From Vibrio zhanjiangensis (GTDB taxonomy: Bacteria > Pseudomonadota > Gammaproteobacteria > Enterobacterales > Vibrionaceae), in contig NZ_BSPW01000041.1 of the NCBI RefSeq assembly GCF_030161235.1, positions 1 to 41,018 on the forward strand: 41,018 bases of DNA, given 5' to 3'. How positions within the stretch are numbered: position 1 is the stretch's first letter; the number at the start of each line of letters is the position of its first letter. Under the pieces are notes generated by a model. The model worked only from the letters and a program-made list of their open reading frames with translations. It was not told the origin of the DNA and did no database searches. Positions 1 to 8,672 of this stretch are shown piece after piece. The position numbers and the translations under genes were made by a program.

Positions 1-54
1 TGTAAGGATACGACAGAGTCGAATGGTATTTATCCCGTCAAGATCCCTCAGTAA
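1..54 (+). CDS. possible 3' end of an upstream gene (partial)
   Basis: An open frame runs from the first base to a TAA at 52-54, encoding 17 residues that end in VKIPQ. It could be the C-terminus of a gene starting outside the window. There is too little sequence to recognise a family, and a chance open frame of this length is common. No clear terminator follows it. Confidence 0.2.
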   Translation, partial: CKDTTESNGIYPVKIPQ

Positions 55-269
55 TGACAATTAAAGCTTTAACCGACCGCAAAAATGTAAAGCGATAAAC
101 CTCTCACTCGTTAACAATCAAAACATTATAAACGGCATATAAATGTGATGACGATTGCATATTGTGTCCTTGTTTGATTTTTTCCATGTAAACGAGTTTT
201 AACACACCAATGAACTGTGATATTCGTACGCCGATTTATTAAAGGCAAACAGGGCATTTAGGTAATTAT
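55..269. other. intergenic region upstream of the Nramp-like gene
   Basis: This is about 215 bases of moderately AT-rich DNA with no convincing ORF. It must hold the promoter of the transporter at 270. I see a half-site resembling a CRP box (TGTGA near 218), but the second half is poor, and there is no Fur or MntR palindrome that I can recognise. Confidence 0.4.
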
Positions 270-1541
270 ATGGATACTGTCTCAACAGCAGAGAGTCAAA
301 ACAAATTATCTCTCCTACAACTCACCCGCTCAACAGGCCCGGGCATTATAATGGCGACTGCTGCTGTTGGGGGATCTCATTTGGTGGCTTCCACTCAAGC
401 GGGCGCCACCTATGGCTGGCAGATCGCGATAGTCATCTTGCTGATTAACCTGCTAAAATACCCCTTTTTTCGCGCCAGCATCCAATATACCGCAGCAACT
501 GGCGAAAGTTTGGTCGAAGGCTATGCAAAACTTGGCCAAGCGTTTCTTTGGTTATTTTTAGGTGTATGCACTATATCTGGCATAGTAACTGCCTCAGCCT
601 TGGTGTTATTTAGTGCCAATTTACTTGGCCATCTTTTACCTTTCGAATTATCATTAAGCAGCCTATCCATCATCATTGTGCTCGCCTGTCTAATCGCGCT
701 GTCTTCTGGGCGCTATCGTGTGCTCAATACAATATCCAAAGTCATTATGCTTGTTCTAATACTGTCATTGGTCGCGGCACTGGCGTTAGCGGCAACTCAA
801 ACTCTTGATCACCCCGCTAGGGTGCAAGAGCAGACACCATGGTCTATAACAGCGATAGGCTTTATTATCGCCGCCATGGTATGGATGCCAGCCCCAATAG
901 AAATATCCAGCGTAACTTCAGTATGGTTAAAAGACCAACTATCTGAGAATAAGGTTAGCACTAACTTCGCTTTACGGGATTTTAATGTTCATTATCTAGT
1001 TACCCTAGTATTAGCACTGGCGTTTTTGGCGCTTGGGGTTATGGTGTTTTACGGTAGTGGGCTGGAGTTTTCTCAATCCGGCGTTGAGTTTTCTAATCAA
1101 TTGATTGAGGTTTATACATCCAGAGTTGGGCAATGGACCTATTGTATTATCGCAGCGGCGGCCTTTTTTTGTATCTTTGGTAGCACAATTACCGTTATCG
1201 ATGGTTATGCACGCACTATTGCGGAGGCTCAGCGTTTATTGCAAGAGCGCGAAGAAATCAATCACAAGACGTCGGTGATCTGGATGGTATTAATTGCCTT
1301 TGCGGCACTGGCTCTCATTTTGTTCTGGTTTTCTTCGGTATTGTCGATTCTCTATTTCAGCTTAACTCTTGCCTTTATTACCACGCCATTTTTTGCCCTA
1401 CTGAACTTTATTCTGGTATCCAAAACAAATTTACCCAAACCTTTTGCATTAACTAAACCGATGAAATGGCTCTCGATAGCAGGGCTTATCTATTTGTTTG
1501 GCTTTTTGGCGATCTACTTTTGGTGGAATTGGTTGATATAA
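270..1541 (+). CDS. divergent Nramp-family (LeuT fold) membrane transporter
   Basis: This 423-residue integral membrane protein has about 11 hydrophobic segments. The N-terminal GPG followed by a QAG turn (residues 23-45) matches the start of Nramp divalent metal transporters, and W-M-P near 205-207 marks the broken helix 6. The canonical metal ligands are absent: the DPGN of helix 1 is replaced by GGSH (34-37), and the MPH of helix 6 reads MPAP (206-209). The fold assignment is good, but manganese or iron as substrate cannot be assumed. The gene is monocistronic and ends in a strong terminator shared by position with convergent rapA. The substrate could be another cation, or the coupling could be altered. 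Confidence 0.8.
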   Translation: MDTVSTAESQNKLSLLQLTRSTGPGIIMATAAVGGSHLVASTQAGATYGWQIAIVILLINLLKYPFFRASIQYTAATGESLVEGYAKLGQAFLWLFLGVCTISGIVTASALVLFSANLLGHLLPFELSLSSLSIIIVLACLIALSSGRYRVLNTISKVIMLVLILSLVAALALAATQTLDHPARVQEQTPWSITAIGFIIAAMVWMPAPIEISSVTSVWLKDQLSENKVSTNFALRDFNVHYLVTLVLALAFLALGVMVFYGSGLEFSQSGVEFSNQLIEVYTSRVGQWTYCIIAAAAFFCIFGSTITVIDGYARTIAEAQRLLQEREEINHKTSVIWMVLIAFAALALILFWFSSVLSILYFSLTLAFITTPFFALLNFILVSKTNLPKPFALTKPMKWLSIAGLIYLFGFLAIYFWWNWLI

Positions 1542-1556
1542 CAGAATTAAACACAA

Positions 1557-1600
1557 AAGGCCTGATTCGAGACAATATCAAAATCAGGCCTTGTTTTTTT
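1557..1600 (+). terminator. rho-independent terminator after the Nramp-like gene
   Basis: An 11-bp perfect stem (1557-1567 with 1582-1592) with a 14-base loop is followed by G and seven T residues. It lies between two convergent genes and may also slow transcription arriving from rapA. Confidence 0.85.
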
Positions 1601-1615
1601 GTATAGGAAAAGCGC

Positions 1616-4525
1616 TTAGTTATGCGACACCACAATTAAGCGCAATGAATCAAGTTGATATTGAGCTTTAGCAATATAGGCTTCTAACTGAGTTATTTGC
1701 TCTTCTATCGCGCTTAGTTCCTCATCACGGATATTTGGATTGACGGCTTTTAAGGCCTGCAAACGTTCAAGCTCGGCATTCAAACTGGCTTTCATTTCAG
1801 TTTGCGCCTGATTGCGTATCGCAGTGACCTTATCAACCACGATGGATTCACCTGCTGTGATCATTTGGTGTATCTGCGGCTGAACAGATGACACCAACTT
1901 GGTCGCCATATGGCGCCCCACAGGACTAAGCTGACGGTTGAAACTTTCAAACTCAACCTGCTCAGACAAATCACTGCCCTTACCATCTAACATTAAACGA
2001 ATCGGAGTGGCAGGCAAAAATCGGCTAATGCCACTGCGCTTTGGTGCTTGCGCATCCACTTTGTAAATCAGCTCAAGTAACATGGTGCCAACCGGCAATG
2101 CCTTGTTCTTAAGCAAAGAAACCGCTGCTGTGCCCACCCCTTCGCTCATCAGGAGATCAATTCCCCCTTGGATCATGGGGTGCTCCCAACTGATAAAGTT
2201 CATATCTTCGCGAGATAACGCCGTATTACGATCAAAAGTGATCGTCGCCCCTTCATAGGGTAGGCCAGGGTAACTTGGCACCATCATGTGCTCAGATGGC
2301 GTAACCACTATGGCGTTTTCACCTTTATCGTCCTGATTAAGGCCGATAGTATCAAACAGACTTAACGCAAAGGTGACCAGATTGGTATCCCCATCTGTTG
2401 CCGCAATGTTATCGACAATTTGCTGCGCTTTCTCACCACCATTTGAGTGCATTTCAAGTAAACGGTCGCGGCCTTGTTCAAGTTGTGACTTTAAGGTTTG
2501 ATTCATGGCCGCAGATTGGCTGATCACGTCATCGAGTTCTGTGATATCACCTGATGCTAACATGTCAATTAAGCGACCTGAAAACTCATCATATACCGCT
2601 CGGCCAGTTGGACAAGTATCGGCAAACGCATTCAAACCTTCATCAAACCAGCGCGCTAAAATTGCTTGTGATGTTTGCTCCAAATAGGGAACGTGAATAT
2701 CAATATCTCTGCTTTGACCAATGCGGTCAAGACGACCGATACGCTGCTCAAGCAAATCAGGATTAAACGGTAAATCAAACATCACCAGTTGGTTAGCAAA
2801 CTGGAAGTTGCGCCCTTCAGAACCGATTTCACTGCAAATCAGCACCTGAGCTCCGCCCTCTTCCTGAGCAAAATACGCCGCTGCTTTGTCTCGTTCAAGA
2901 ATCGACATGCCCTCATGAAACACGGTAGCACGAATACCTTCACGTTCACGTAGCGCCTGTTCCAGTTGCAGAGCCGTTGTCGCTCGCGAAGCAATCACTA
3001 GAATTTTTTCACTGCGCTTTTGCTTAATTTTTTCAATCAGCCAATTGACTCGCGAATCAAATTGCCACCAGCTGGCTTCTTCCCCTTCAAATTCTTGAAA
3101 AATTTCTTCAGGGTAGAGATTTTTCACAGCGCGCGCTTCTGGGCTTATTTTCCCGCCAATTAAACCAGAAACACGCATTGAAGTGGTGTATTGAGTCGGT
3201 ATTGGCATTGGCAGTAAGTGGACATTGCGAACAGGGAAGCCCTTTATCGCTGCACGAGTATTACGAAACAGAACTCGACCTGTACCATGGCGATCCATAA
3301 GGTTATCGATCAGCTCTTGGCGCGCCTTGGCTTTTTCTGCTTCTTCAGTATCACTTTCAATAATACGGAATAACGGCTCCACATCTTGCTCTGTCAGCAG
3401 TTCAGTGATCTGATTTTTGGCGTCATTGGATAAAGACTCTCCAGAGAACAAGGCACTCACAGAATCCGCGACAGGGGCATATTGCTCCTCTTCCTCAACA
3501 AAAGCTTGGTAATCGTAAAATCGGTCAGGGTCGAGTAAGCGCAGACGCGCAAAATGGCTTTCGCGGCCAAGCTGCTCTGGGGTTGCCGTCAGCAATAACA
3601 CTCCGGGTGTATTTTCAGCCAAGCCTTCAATTACTTGGTACTCGCGGCTTGGTTTTTCCGGACTCCATTCGAGATGATGAGCTTCATCGACAACCAGTAA
3701 ATCCCACTCCCCTTCTAATGCCTGCTCAAAACGCTGGCGACTCTTGCGCAGAAAATCTAATGAACACAATACATATTGCTGGGTATCAAATGGATTGTCA
3801 GCATCAGCAAATGCTTCAATGCAGCGCTCTTCATCAAAAATAGAAAAATGCAAATTGAAACGACGCATCATCTCCACTAACCATTGATGCTGCAGTGTTT
3901 CCGGTACCACAATCAAAATACGTTCAGCTCGTCCAGCCAACACTTGCTGATGGATAATCATCCCAGCTTCAATGGTTTTACCTAAACCAACTTCATCTGC
4001 AAGCAGGACGCGCGGCGCATGTCGACGTCCTACTTCATGGGCAATATATAACTGGTGTGGAATCAAGCCAGCGCGCATACCACACAATCCGCGCATCGGA
4101 CTCTTGTGCTGCTGATACTGATTTAGTAATGCTCGATAGCGCAACACAAAATTGTCCATTCGATCAATTTGGCCTGCGAACAATTTATCTTGTGGTTTGT
4201 TAAAACGAATTTGGTTGCTGAGCATAATCTCGCGCAGAGCAACCTCTTTTTCACCTGTATCTTCACGCGTTCCAAAGTAGGTATACAAACCTTGCTCTTC
4301 AACAACCCGCCCAACGTTAAGTGACCATCCTTCTTGACTATCTACAAGGTCACCCGTGTTAAATGTCACACGGGTGACAGGCGCATCGTTACGAGAGTAA
4401 ACCCGGTTTTCTTCGGACGCTGCAAACATAAGTGTTACAGTACGATTGTCCAATGCAACCACAGTTCCTAAACCTAAATCGCTTTCCGTATCGCTGATCC
4501 AGCGCTGGCCCAAAGCAAATGTCAT
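1616..4525 (-). CDS. rapA: RNA polymerase-associated protein RapA (Swi2/Snf2 ATPase)
   Basis: RapA binds core RNA polymerase and uses ATP hydrolysis to recycle stalled or post-termination polymerase. The 969-residue length is essentially that of E. coli RapA. Visible features are the N-terminal Tudor-like beta regions (about 1-110), the Walker A motif DEVGLGKT (177-184), a DEAH box (280-283), a helicase C-terminal lobe with the IGRLDRIGQ motif, and the RapA-specific C-terminal region. The start at 4525 gives [11 protein letters not shown], the usual beginning of the family. It is divergent from the phoH-type gene across a 470-bp regulatory region that contains a CRP-like site. Confidence 0.97.
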   Translation of the reverse strand: MTFALGQRWISDTESDLGLGTVVALDNRTVTLMFAASEENRVYSRNDAPVTRVTFNTGDLVDSQEGWSLNVGRVVEEQGLYTYFGTREDTGEKEVALREIMLSNQIRFNKPQDKLFAGQIDRMDNFVLRYRALLNQYQQHKSPMRGLCGMRAGLIPHQLYIAHEVGRRHAPRVLLADEVGLGKTIEAGMIIHQQVLAGRAERILIVVPETLQHQWLVEMMRRFNLHFSIFDEERCIEAFADADNPFDTQQYVLCSLDFLRKSRQRFEQALEGEWDLLVVDEAHHLEWSPEKPSREYQVIEGLAENTPGVLLLTATPEQLGRESHFARLRLLDPDRFYDYQAFVEEEEQYAPVADSVSALFSGESLSNDAKNQITELLTEQDVEPLFRIIESDTEEAEKAKARQELIDNLMDRHGTGRVLFRNTRAAIKGFPVRNVHLLPMPIPTQYTTSMRVSGLIGGKISPEARAVKNLYPEEIFQEFEGEEASWWQFDSRVNWLIEKIKQKRSEKILVIASRATTALQLEQALREREGIRATVFHEGMSILERDKAAAYFAQEEGGAQVLICSEIGSEGRNFQFANQLVMFDLPFNPDLLEQRIGRLDRIGQSRDIDIHVPYLEQTSQAILARWFDEGLNAFADTCPTGRAVYDEFSGRLIDMLASGDITELDDVISQSAAMNQTLKSQLEQGRDRLLEMHSNGGEKAQQIVDNIAATDGDTNLVTFALSLFDTIGLNQDDKGENAIVVTPSEHMMVPSYPGLPYEGATITFDRNTALSREDMNFISWEHPMIQGGIDLLMSEGVGTAAVSLLKNKALPVGTMLLELIYKVDAQAPKRSGISRFLPATPIRLMLDGKGSDLSEQVEFESFNRQLSPVGRHMATKLVSSVQPQIHQMITAGESIVVDKVTAIRNQAQTEMKASLNAELERLQALKAVNPNIRDEELSAIEEQITQLEAYIAKAQYQLDSLRLIVVSHN

Positions 4526-4661
4526 GAATCGACTACCTCACCTGTTGAATTCAAAAAATGGGTCTAATTATCTTAGTTATTCTTGCGCGACGTGACCGTT
4601 TGATAACAGGAAAATGATAACCCGTCATCACGCAAAAAAGGCCGCTAATATTACTTTAAGC

Positions 4662-4677
4662 TGTGATATTGGTCACG
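4662..4677. promoter_or_regulatory. CRP-like binding site
   Basis: TGTGA-N6-TCACG differs from the CRP consensus TGTGA-N6-TCACA at one core position. It is about 137 bp upstream of rapA's start codon and about 320 bp upstream of phoH's, so it more likely serves rapA, or an upstream promoter of phoH. Confidence 0.55.
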
Positions 4678-4825
4678 TACAAACACCTCAAAAAACAACA
4701 ATTTTTTCTCCATCTTTTGCATGACATCAAACTGTAAGAAAAGAGTGGCAGTTCTGGAAGGGAGAGTTGCAGATCTGGATTATACTCAGAATTGATAGTG
4801 CAAAATTTGGCGTCAATTTTTCGAC

Positions 4826-4841
4826 TGGCATAATAAATGCA
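4826..4841 (+). promoter_or_regulatory. candidate sigma-54 promoter element
   Basis: The sequence TGGCAT-N5-ATGCA has GG and GC separated by exactly 10 bases, close to the sigma-54 consensus TGGCAY-N5-TTGCA. It would start transcription about 145 bp upstream of the phoH-type gene, just before the structured leader. One sequence match in AT-rich DNA is weak evidence, and no enhancer-binding protein site was identified. Confidence 0.3.
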
Positions 4842-4864
4842 TTATTGATATGACGATCAACACG

Positions 4865-4927
4865 GGTTTGTAGCATAACAGCTAACCGACAGCGATCTCT
4901 AAGCGACTTAGCGTCTTGCTACAAGCC
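4865..4927 (+). promoter_or_regulatory. structured leader element upstream of phoH
   Basis: An 11-bp stem, with one G-U pair, joins 4865-4875 to 4917-4927. Inside it CTAAG (4899-4903) can pair with CTTAG (4907-4911). Alternatively GCTAA (4881-4885) can pair with TTAGC (4908-4912). The element ends about 70 bases before the phoH start codon. It has no U-tract, so it is not a simple terminator; it could be a 5' UTR control element or part of a small RNA. Confidence 0.4.
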
Positions 4928-4996
4928 AACGCAAGTAAGCCAAAAAACAAGCGATTGTGATTGGCATTTTAGCCGTATCTCGGCAAGGAGACGCTT

Positions 4997-6373
4997 ATGG
5001 GTGACACGGATCGGAAACTTTTTGTCCTAGACACCAACATCCTTCTTCATGAACCTTTAGCTATTTATTCCTTTCAAGAACACGATGTTGTCATACCTAT
5101 GACAGTCCTTGAAGAACTCGACCGAATCAAGGACAGTAAACGCGATGTTGCTCGCGATGCCCGTGTGGCCATCAGAGCAATGGAAGCCATGTTCAAAGAT
5201 GCCACCCCTGACGAAATTTCCGAAGGGATTCCAATTAACCGAGATAAAGAACGCACGGGACATATCTCCATTCTTGCCGACTTTGAATTACAGGAAACCG
5301 TCAAAGCCTTTGCCGATAAAGCCGGTGACAATCGTATCCTCAATGCGGTTTTGTACTTACAAAATAAACGAGCACCGCGAGAAGTGATTTTAATCACCAA
5401 AGACATCAATATGCGCTTGCGTGCTAAGGGCGCTGGCGTTCGTTTTGTGGAAGATTATCGTACCGACCAACTGATTGATGATGTCCAATACCTAACCAAA
5501 GGATTCCAACAAATTGAAGGCGATTTTTGGAGCAACGTTGATCAAGTTGAAAGCAAAACGCTTGCTGGTCACACCTATCACATACTCGACCGAGAACCCT
5601 TCGAACCAACCTACATTAATCAATACGTTATCGATGAGAACAGTGATTTTGCAGGACGTGTTGAAGATATAAAACCCGATAAGATCACCATCAAAGATCT
5701 GAGTCGAGAGCGAATGTTGAACCGCCGAGCATGGGATATTACGCCAAAAAATATTTACCAAGGGATGGCACTAGACGCTCTGCTTGATCCCGACATTGAT
5801 CTCGTCATCATGACCGGTGCAGCAGGAAGTGGTAAAACTCTGCTTGCTCTCGCATCCGCCCTTGAACAAACCATAGAAAAAGGGATGTTCGATAAAATCA
5901 TAGTCACTCGAAACACACCAGACATTGGTGAGTCCATCGGTTTCTTACCCGGCACCGAGGAAGAAAAAATGCTGCCTTGGCTTGCCGCCGTCACCGACAC
6001 TTTAGAGGCCTTACATAAAAACGATCATTGTACGGAAGGGTCGCTAAAGTACATTTGCGATAAAGCCAACATACAGTTTAAATCGATTAACTTTATGCGT
6101 GGACGCTCAATTCAAAATGCTTTTGTACTGCTTGATGAGTGCCAAAATTTAACTGCTTCACAGATTAAAACCATTATTACTCGCTGCGGCGAAGGGACTA
6201 AAATCGTCTGCTCGGGTAACTTAGCGCAGATCGACTCTCACTACCTTACTCCAGTTACATCGGGGTTAACCTACATGGTTGAACGCTTCAAAAACTTTGA
6301 AGGAAGCGCTAATGTCCACCTCAACGGGGTGGTTAGAAGCCGCTTAGCGGAGTTTGCTGAAGAAAATTTATAA
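4997..6373 (+). CDS. PIN-PhoH two-domain protein (PhoH2/YlaK type)
   Basis: The protein has 458 residues. It begins with a PIN nuclease domain (FVLDTNILL, acidic D12) spanning about 1-150. A PhoH ATPase domain follows, with Walker A GAAGSGKT (274-281) and Walker B LLDEC (378-382). Family members couple an RNA-cleaving PIN domain to an NTP-driven RNA helicase, and in other bacteria are linked to RNA turnover or toxin-antitoxin-like activity. The start is fixed by an AAGGAG ribosome site 7 bases upstream. It stands alone, preceded by a long structured leader and followed by a perfect hairpin. No antitoxin-like small ORF overlaps its 5' end. Confidence 0.92.
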   Translation: MGDTDRKLFVLDTNILLHEPLAIYSFQEHDVVIPMTVLEELDRIKDSKRDVARDARVAIRAMEAMFKDATPDEISEGIPINRDKERTGHISILADFELQETVKAFADKAGDNRILNAVLYLQNKRAPREVILITKDINMRLRAKGAGVRFVEDYRTDQLIDDVQYLTKGFQQIEGDFWSNVDQVESKTLAGHTYHILDREPFEPTYINQYVIDENSDFAGRVEDIKPDKITIKDLSRERMLNRRAWDITPKNIYQGMALDALLDPDIDLVIMTGAAGSGKTLLALASALEQTIEKGMFDKIIVTRNTPDIGESIGFLPGTEEEKMLPWLAAVTDTLEALHKNDHCTEGSLKYICDKANIQFKSINFMRGRSIQNAFVLLDECQNLTASQIKTIITRCGEGTKIVCSGNLAQIDSHYLTPVTSGLTYMVERFKNFEGSANVHLNGVVRSRLAEFAEENL

Positions 6374-6382
6374 CCTTCCATC

Positions 6383-6405
6383 GCGGGATACTCTAAGTAT
6401 CCCGC
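6383..6405. terminator. perfect hairpin after phoH without a U-tract
   Basis: A 10-bp perfect GC-rich inverted repeat (6383-6392 and 6396-6405) has a 3-base loop. It lies 10 bases after the phoH stop codon. No T-run follows on either strand, so it is more likely an mRNA-end stabiliser or weak terminator than a classic rho-independent terminator. Its right arm abuts the ARG-box-like site of argF. Confidence 0.45.
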
Positions 6406-6439
6406 AAATAATTATTCACAAATAGAACATATTTAGTTA
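6405..6439. promoter_or_regulatory. probable ArgR operator (ARG boxes) of argF
   Basis: The 14 bases at 6405-6418 match 12 of 14 positions of the ARG-box core TGAATWWWWATTCA. A weaker second match (9 of 14) lies at 6426-6439, exactly 21 bp centre to centre. That is the spacing of paired ARG boxes bound by the ArgR hexamer. It sits 40-70 bp upstream of the argF start, the right place for arginine-dependent repression. Confidence 0.6.
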
Positions 6440-6476
6440 TAAATAGCCTTAGCGAATTTTACACTCTGGGGTTACC

Positions 6477-7481
6477 ATGGCTTTCAACCTACGCAATAGA
6501 AATTTTCTCAAATTACTCGACTTCTCACCAAAAGAGATTCAGTTTTTAATCGATTTGGCCGCCGATCTTAAAAAGGCTAAGTATGCAGGCACTGAACAAA
6601 AAAAACTCAGCGGAAAAAACATCGCTTTGATTTTTGAAAAGGCCTCAACTCGAACTCGCTGTGCTTTTGAAGTCGCAGCCTTTGATCAAGGGGCTCAAGT
6701 CTCTTACATTGGACCATCTGGCTCTCAAATTGGTCATAAAGAATCGATGAAAGACACCGCTCGAGTACTGGGAAGAATGTATGATGGTATTGAGTACCGG
6801 GGTTTTGAACAAAACATTGTTGAAGAGTTAGGGCAATATGCGGGAGTTCCTGTCTGGAATGGTTTAACCAATGAGTTTCATCCTACCCAAATTCTCGCCG
6901 ATTTGCTGACAATGATGGAACACAGTAGAGGTAAGCAACTGCATGAAATTAGCTTCGCTTATTTAGGCGATGCGCGCAATAACATGGGGAACTCATTACT
7001 GGTCGGCGCCGCTAAAATGGGGATGAACATTAGACTTGTTGCACCTAAAGCCTATTGGCCAGAAAACGATCTTGTGCAAACCTGTCAGCTGCTTGCTTTA
7101 CAAACTGGCGGAAAAATCACCCTTACCGAAAACGTCGATGAGGGCGTAAAGGGTTGCGATTTTCTCTACACCGATGTTTGGGTCTCTATGGGCGAAGCAC
7201 CACAGGCTTGGGATGAGCGAGTCACCCAACTGAAACCTTATCAGGTCAATATGGATGTCATAGAAAAGACTGGTAACCCAAATGTGAAATTTATGCACTG
7301 CCTACCGGCTTTTCATAATGACGAAACGACAATAGGTAAAGAAGTTGCCGAAAAATATGGTATGAGCGGGTTAGAAGTCACAGAGGAAGTCTTTGAATCC
7401 ACATATTCCATCGTCTTTGATGAAGCAGAAAACCGCATGCACACGATTAAAGCTGTGATGGTTGCCACCTTGGGTTCGTAA
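6477..7481 (+). CDS. argF: ornithine carbamoyltransferase
   Basis: This enzyme makes citrulline from ornithine and carbamoyl phosphate in arginine biosynthesis. The 334-residue length is normal. The carbamoyl-phosphate motif STRTR is at 57-61, HPTQ is at 135-138, and the ornithine-binding HCLP loop is at 274-277. HCLP separates it from the aspartate enzyme. ARG-box-like sequence lies immediately upstream. The gene is next to pyrB, which competes for the same carbamoyl phosphate. It could also serve arginine catabolism with the arcA gene found 12 kb away, but sequence alone cannot decide this. Confidence 0.96.
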   Translation: MAFNLRNRNFLKLLDFSPKEIQFLIDLAADLKKAKYAGTEQKKLSGKNIALIFEKASTRTRCAFEVAAFDQGAQVSYIGPSGSQIGHKESMKDTARVLGRMYDGIEYRGFEQNIVEELGQYAGVPVWNGLTNEFHPTQILADLLTMMEHSRGKQLHEISFAYLGDARNNMGNSLLVGAAKMGMNIRLVAPKAYWPENDLVQTCQLLALQTGGKITLTENVDEGVKGCDFLYTDVWVSMGEAPQAWDERVTQLKPYQVNMDVIEKTGNPNVKFMHCLPAFHNDETTIGKEVAEKYGMSGLEVTEEVFESTYSIVFDEAENRMHTIKAVMVATLGS

Positions 7482-7511
7482 TCTCTACAATATTTGCACT
7501 TTCAGGCTTCG

Positions 7512-7527
7512 ACGTAAACGCTTGCGT
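7512..7527. promoter_or_regulatory. PurR-like operator overlapping the pyrB promoter
   Basis: The 16-mer ACGTAAACGCTTGCGT is a near-palindrome. It matches 14 of 16 bases of the ideal PurR box ACGCAAACGTTTGCGT and keeps the central ACG and the TTGCGT arm. It covers the proposed -35 hexamer (7522-7527), so bound repressor would block RNA polymerase. PurR responds to hypoxanthine and guanine in gammaproteobacteria. Confidence 0.6.
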
Positions 7528-7549
7528 TGGTCTCTCTTCAGCGTATAAT
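7522..7549 (+). promoter_or_regulatory. promoter of the pyrL-pyrBI transcript
   Basis: A perfect -10 hexamer TATAAT is at 7544-7549, and a -35-like TTGCGT is at 7522-7527 with a 16-bp spacer. The predicted start near 7556 gives a short leader before the leader-peptide ATG at 7581. Confidence 0.75.
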
Positions 7550-7580
7550 GCTGAGCAATTTGTCTGGAGGTAGTGACCAA

Positions 7581-7673
7581 ATGCCACGTAAAGGTGCTCA
7601 ACAAAGCGATTTACATAGGGTAAGCCCAAACGCTTACTGGTCTGGTCTTTTTGCTATTTCCACTGATTTTTAA
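7581..7673 (+). CDS. pyrBI operon leader peptide (pyrL-like)
   Basis: This 30-residue ORF (MPRKGAQQSDLH..., ending in STDF) starts after a GGAGG-like ribosome site and stops one base before the attenuator stem. Its second half is encoded by U-rich RNA (GGTCTTTTTGC, and TTTTTAA at the stop). This is the arrangement used in E. coli pyrBI, where UTP level controls how closely the ribosome follows polymerase. The peptide sequence itself is not like E. coli PyrL. I infer the role from position and structure. Confidence 0.75.
   Translation: MPRKGAQQSDLHRVSPNAYWSGLFAISTDF
7620..7637 (+). promoter_or_regulatory. pause hairpin in the pyrB leader
   Basis: A 6-bp perfect stem (GTAAGC at 7620-7625 with GCTTAC at 7632-7637) has a 6-base loop. 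It directly precedes the U-rich stretch, so it is placed to cause UTP-sensitive polymerase pausing before the attenuator. Confidence 0.5.
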
Positions 7674-7698
7674 AGCCTCCCTTTAGGGGGGCTTTTTT
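7674..7698 (+). terminator. pyrBI attenuator terminator
   Basis: An 8-bp stem (7674-7681 with 7686-7693, one T-G pair) with a TTTA loop runs into a T-run at 7693-7698. It begins at the leader-peptide stop codon, so a ribosome translating to the stop would cover the 5' arm and prevent hairpin formation. This is the expected logic of UTP-controlled attenuation. Confidence 0.85.
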
Positions 7699-7722
7699 AT
7701 TGCCTAACATGCAGATGGGACG

Positions 7723-8658
7723 ATGATTATGACCAATACGCTTTACAACAAGCACATTATCTCAATTCCAGAACTTTCTCGTAATGAGCTGGAACTGATT
7801 GTCAAAACCGCAGGTCAACTCAAAGCAGAGCCAAACCCGACTCTGATTAAGGACAAAGTGATCGCAAGCTGCTTTTTTGAACCATCAACCCGCACTCGCC
7901 TCTCTTTTGAAACAGCAATACAACGTATAGGTGGTAGCGTTATTGGTTTTGATAACGGCGGTAATACTTCTTTAGCGAAAAAAGGCGAAACCCTATCAGA
8001 CTCCGTTCAGGTTATCTCCTCTTACGTTGACGCCTTTGTTATGCGCCATCCACAAGAAGGTGCTGCACGCCTAGCTTCTGAGTTCTCCCATGGAGTTCCG
8101 GTTATTAATGCAGGTGACGGAGCAAATCAACACCCGACTCAAACTCTGCTCGATTTGTTCTCCATTGCAGAAACGCAAGGCAGACTAGACAACCTCAACG
8201 TTGCCTTTGTGGGCGATCTCAAATACGGTCGCACTGTGCATTCATTGACACAAGCTTTAGCAAAGTTCAATCATGTTCGATTCTACTTCATTGCTCCCGA
8301 TGCCCTAGCCATGCCAGATTATATTTGTGAAGAGCTGGATGAAGCGGGCATCCAGTACAGTATGCATACCGATATGGAAAGTGTTATTCCTGAACTGGAT
8401 ATTTTGTATATGACTCGGGTGCAAAAAGAACGCTTCGATGAATCAGAATATGCCCATATTAAATCGGCCTACATTCTAACCTCATCATTGCTTGAAGGAG
8501 CAAGGGAGAACCTTAAAGTCCTTCATCCACTGCCACGCGTTGATGAGATTACAGTCGATGTGGACAAAACGCCACACGCCTATTACTTCGAACAAGCAGA
8601 AAACGGTGTTTATGCTCGTGAAGCATTACTTGCTCTTGTCCTCAACAAAACGCTGTAA
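7723..8658 (+). CDS. pyrB: aspartate carbamoyltransferase catalytic chain
   Basis: PyrB forms carbamoyl-aspartate from aspartate and carbamoyl phosphate, the committed step of pyrimidine synthesis. It has 311 residues, with carbamoyl-phosphate motif STRTR at 55-59 and an HPLPR motif near the C-terminus typical of ATCase. A second in-frame ATG at 7729 is also a possible start. It is 14 bases upstream of pyrI, which supplies the regulatory chain of the dodecamer. Expression is predicted to be controlled by the leader attenuator and possibly PurR. Confidence 0.96.
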   Translation: MIMTNTLYNKHIISIPELSRNELELIVKTAGQLKAEPNPTLIKDKVIASCFFEPSTRTRLSFETAIQRIGGSVIGFDNGGNTSLAKKGETLSDSVQVISSYVDAFVMRHPQEGAARLASEFSHGVPVINAGDGANQHPTQTLLDLFSIAETQGRLDNLNVAFVGDLKYGRTVHSLTQALAKFNHVRFYFIAPDALAMPDYICEELDEAGIQYSMHTDMESVIPELDILYMTRVQKERFDESEYAHIKSAYILTSSLLEGARENLKVLHPLPRVDEITVDVDKTPHAYYFEQAENGVYAREALLALVLNKTL

Positions 8659-8672
8659 TCGGGAGAATTATC

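Larger units (their letters stand above)
4526..4996. other. long divergent intergenic region rapA/phoH
   Basis: These 471 bases contain no gene. They contain a CRP-like palindrome at 4662-4677, a sigma-54-like -24/-12 element at 4826-4841, a possible -10 (TATACT, 4781-4786) without a good -35, and a strongly structured segment at 4865-4927 that would lie in the phoH leader RNA. Confidence 0.6.

Noticed and set aside
5074..5409. 111-residue ORF antisense to the phoH-type gene
   Set aside because: It is a serine/arginine-rich shadow of the PIN domain coding strand. Considered as an antitoxin, but there is no ribosome site or protein-like pattern.
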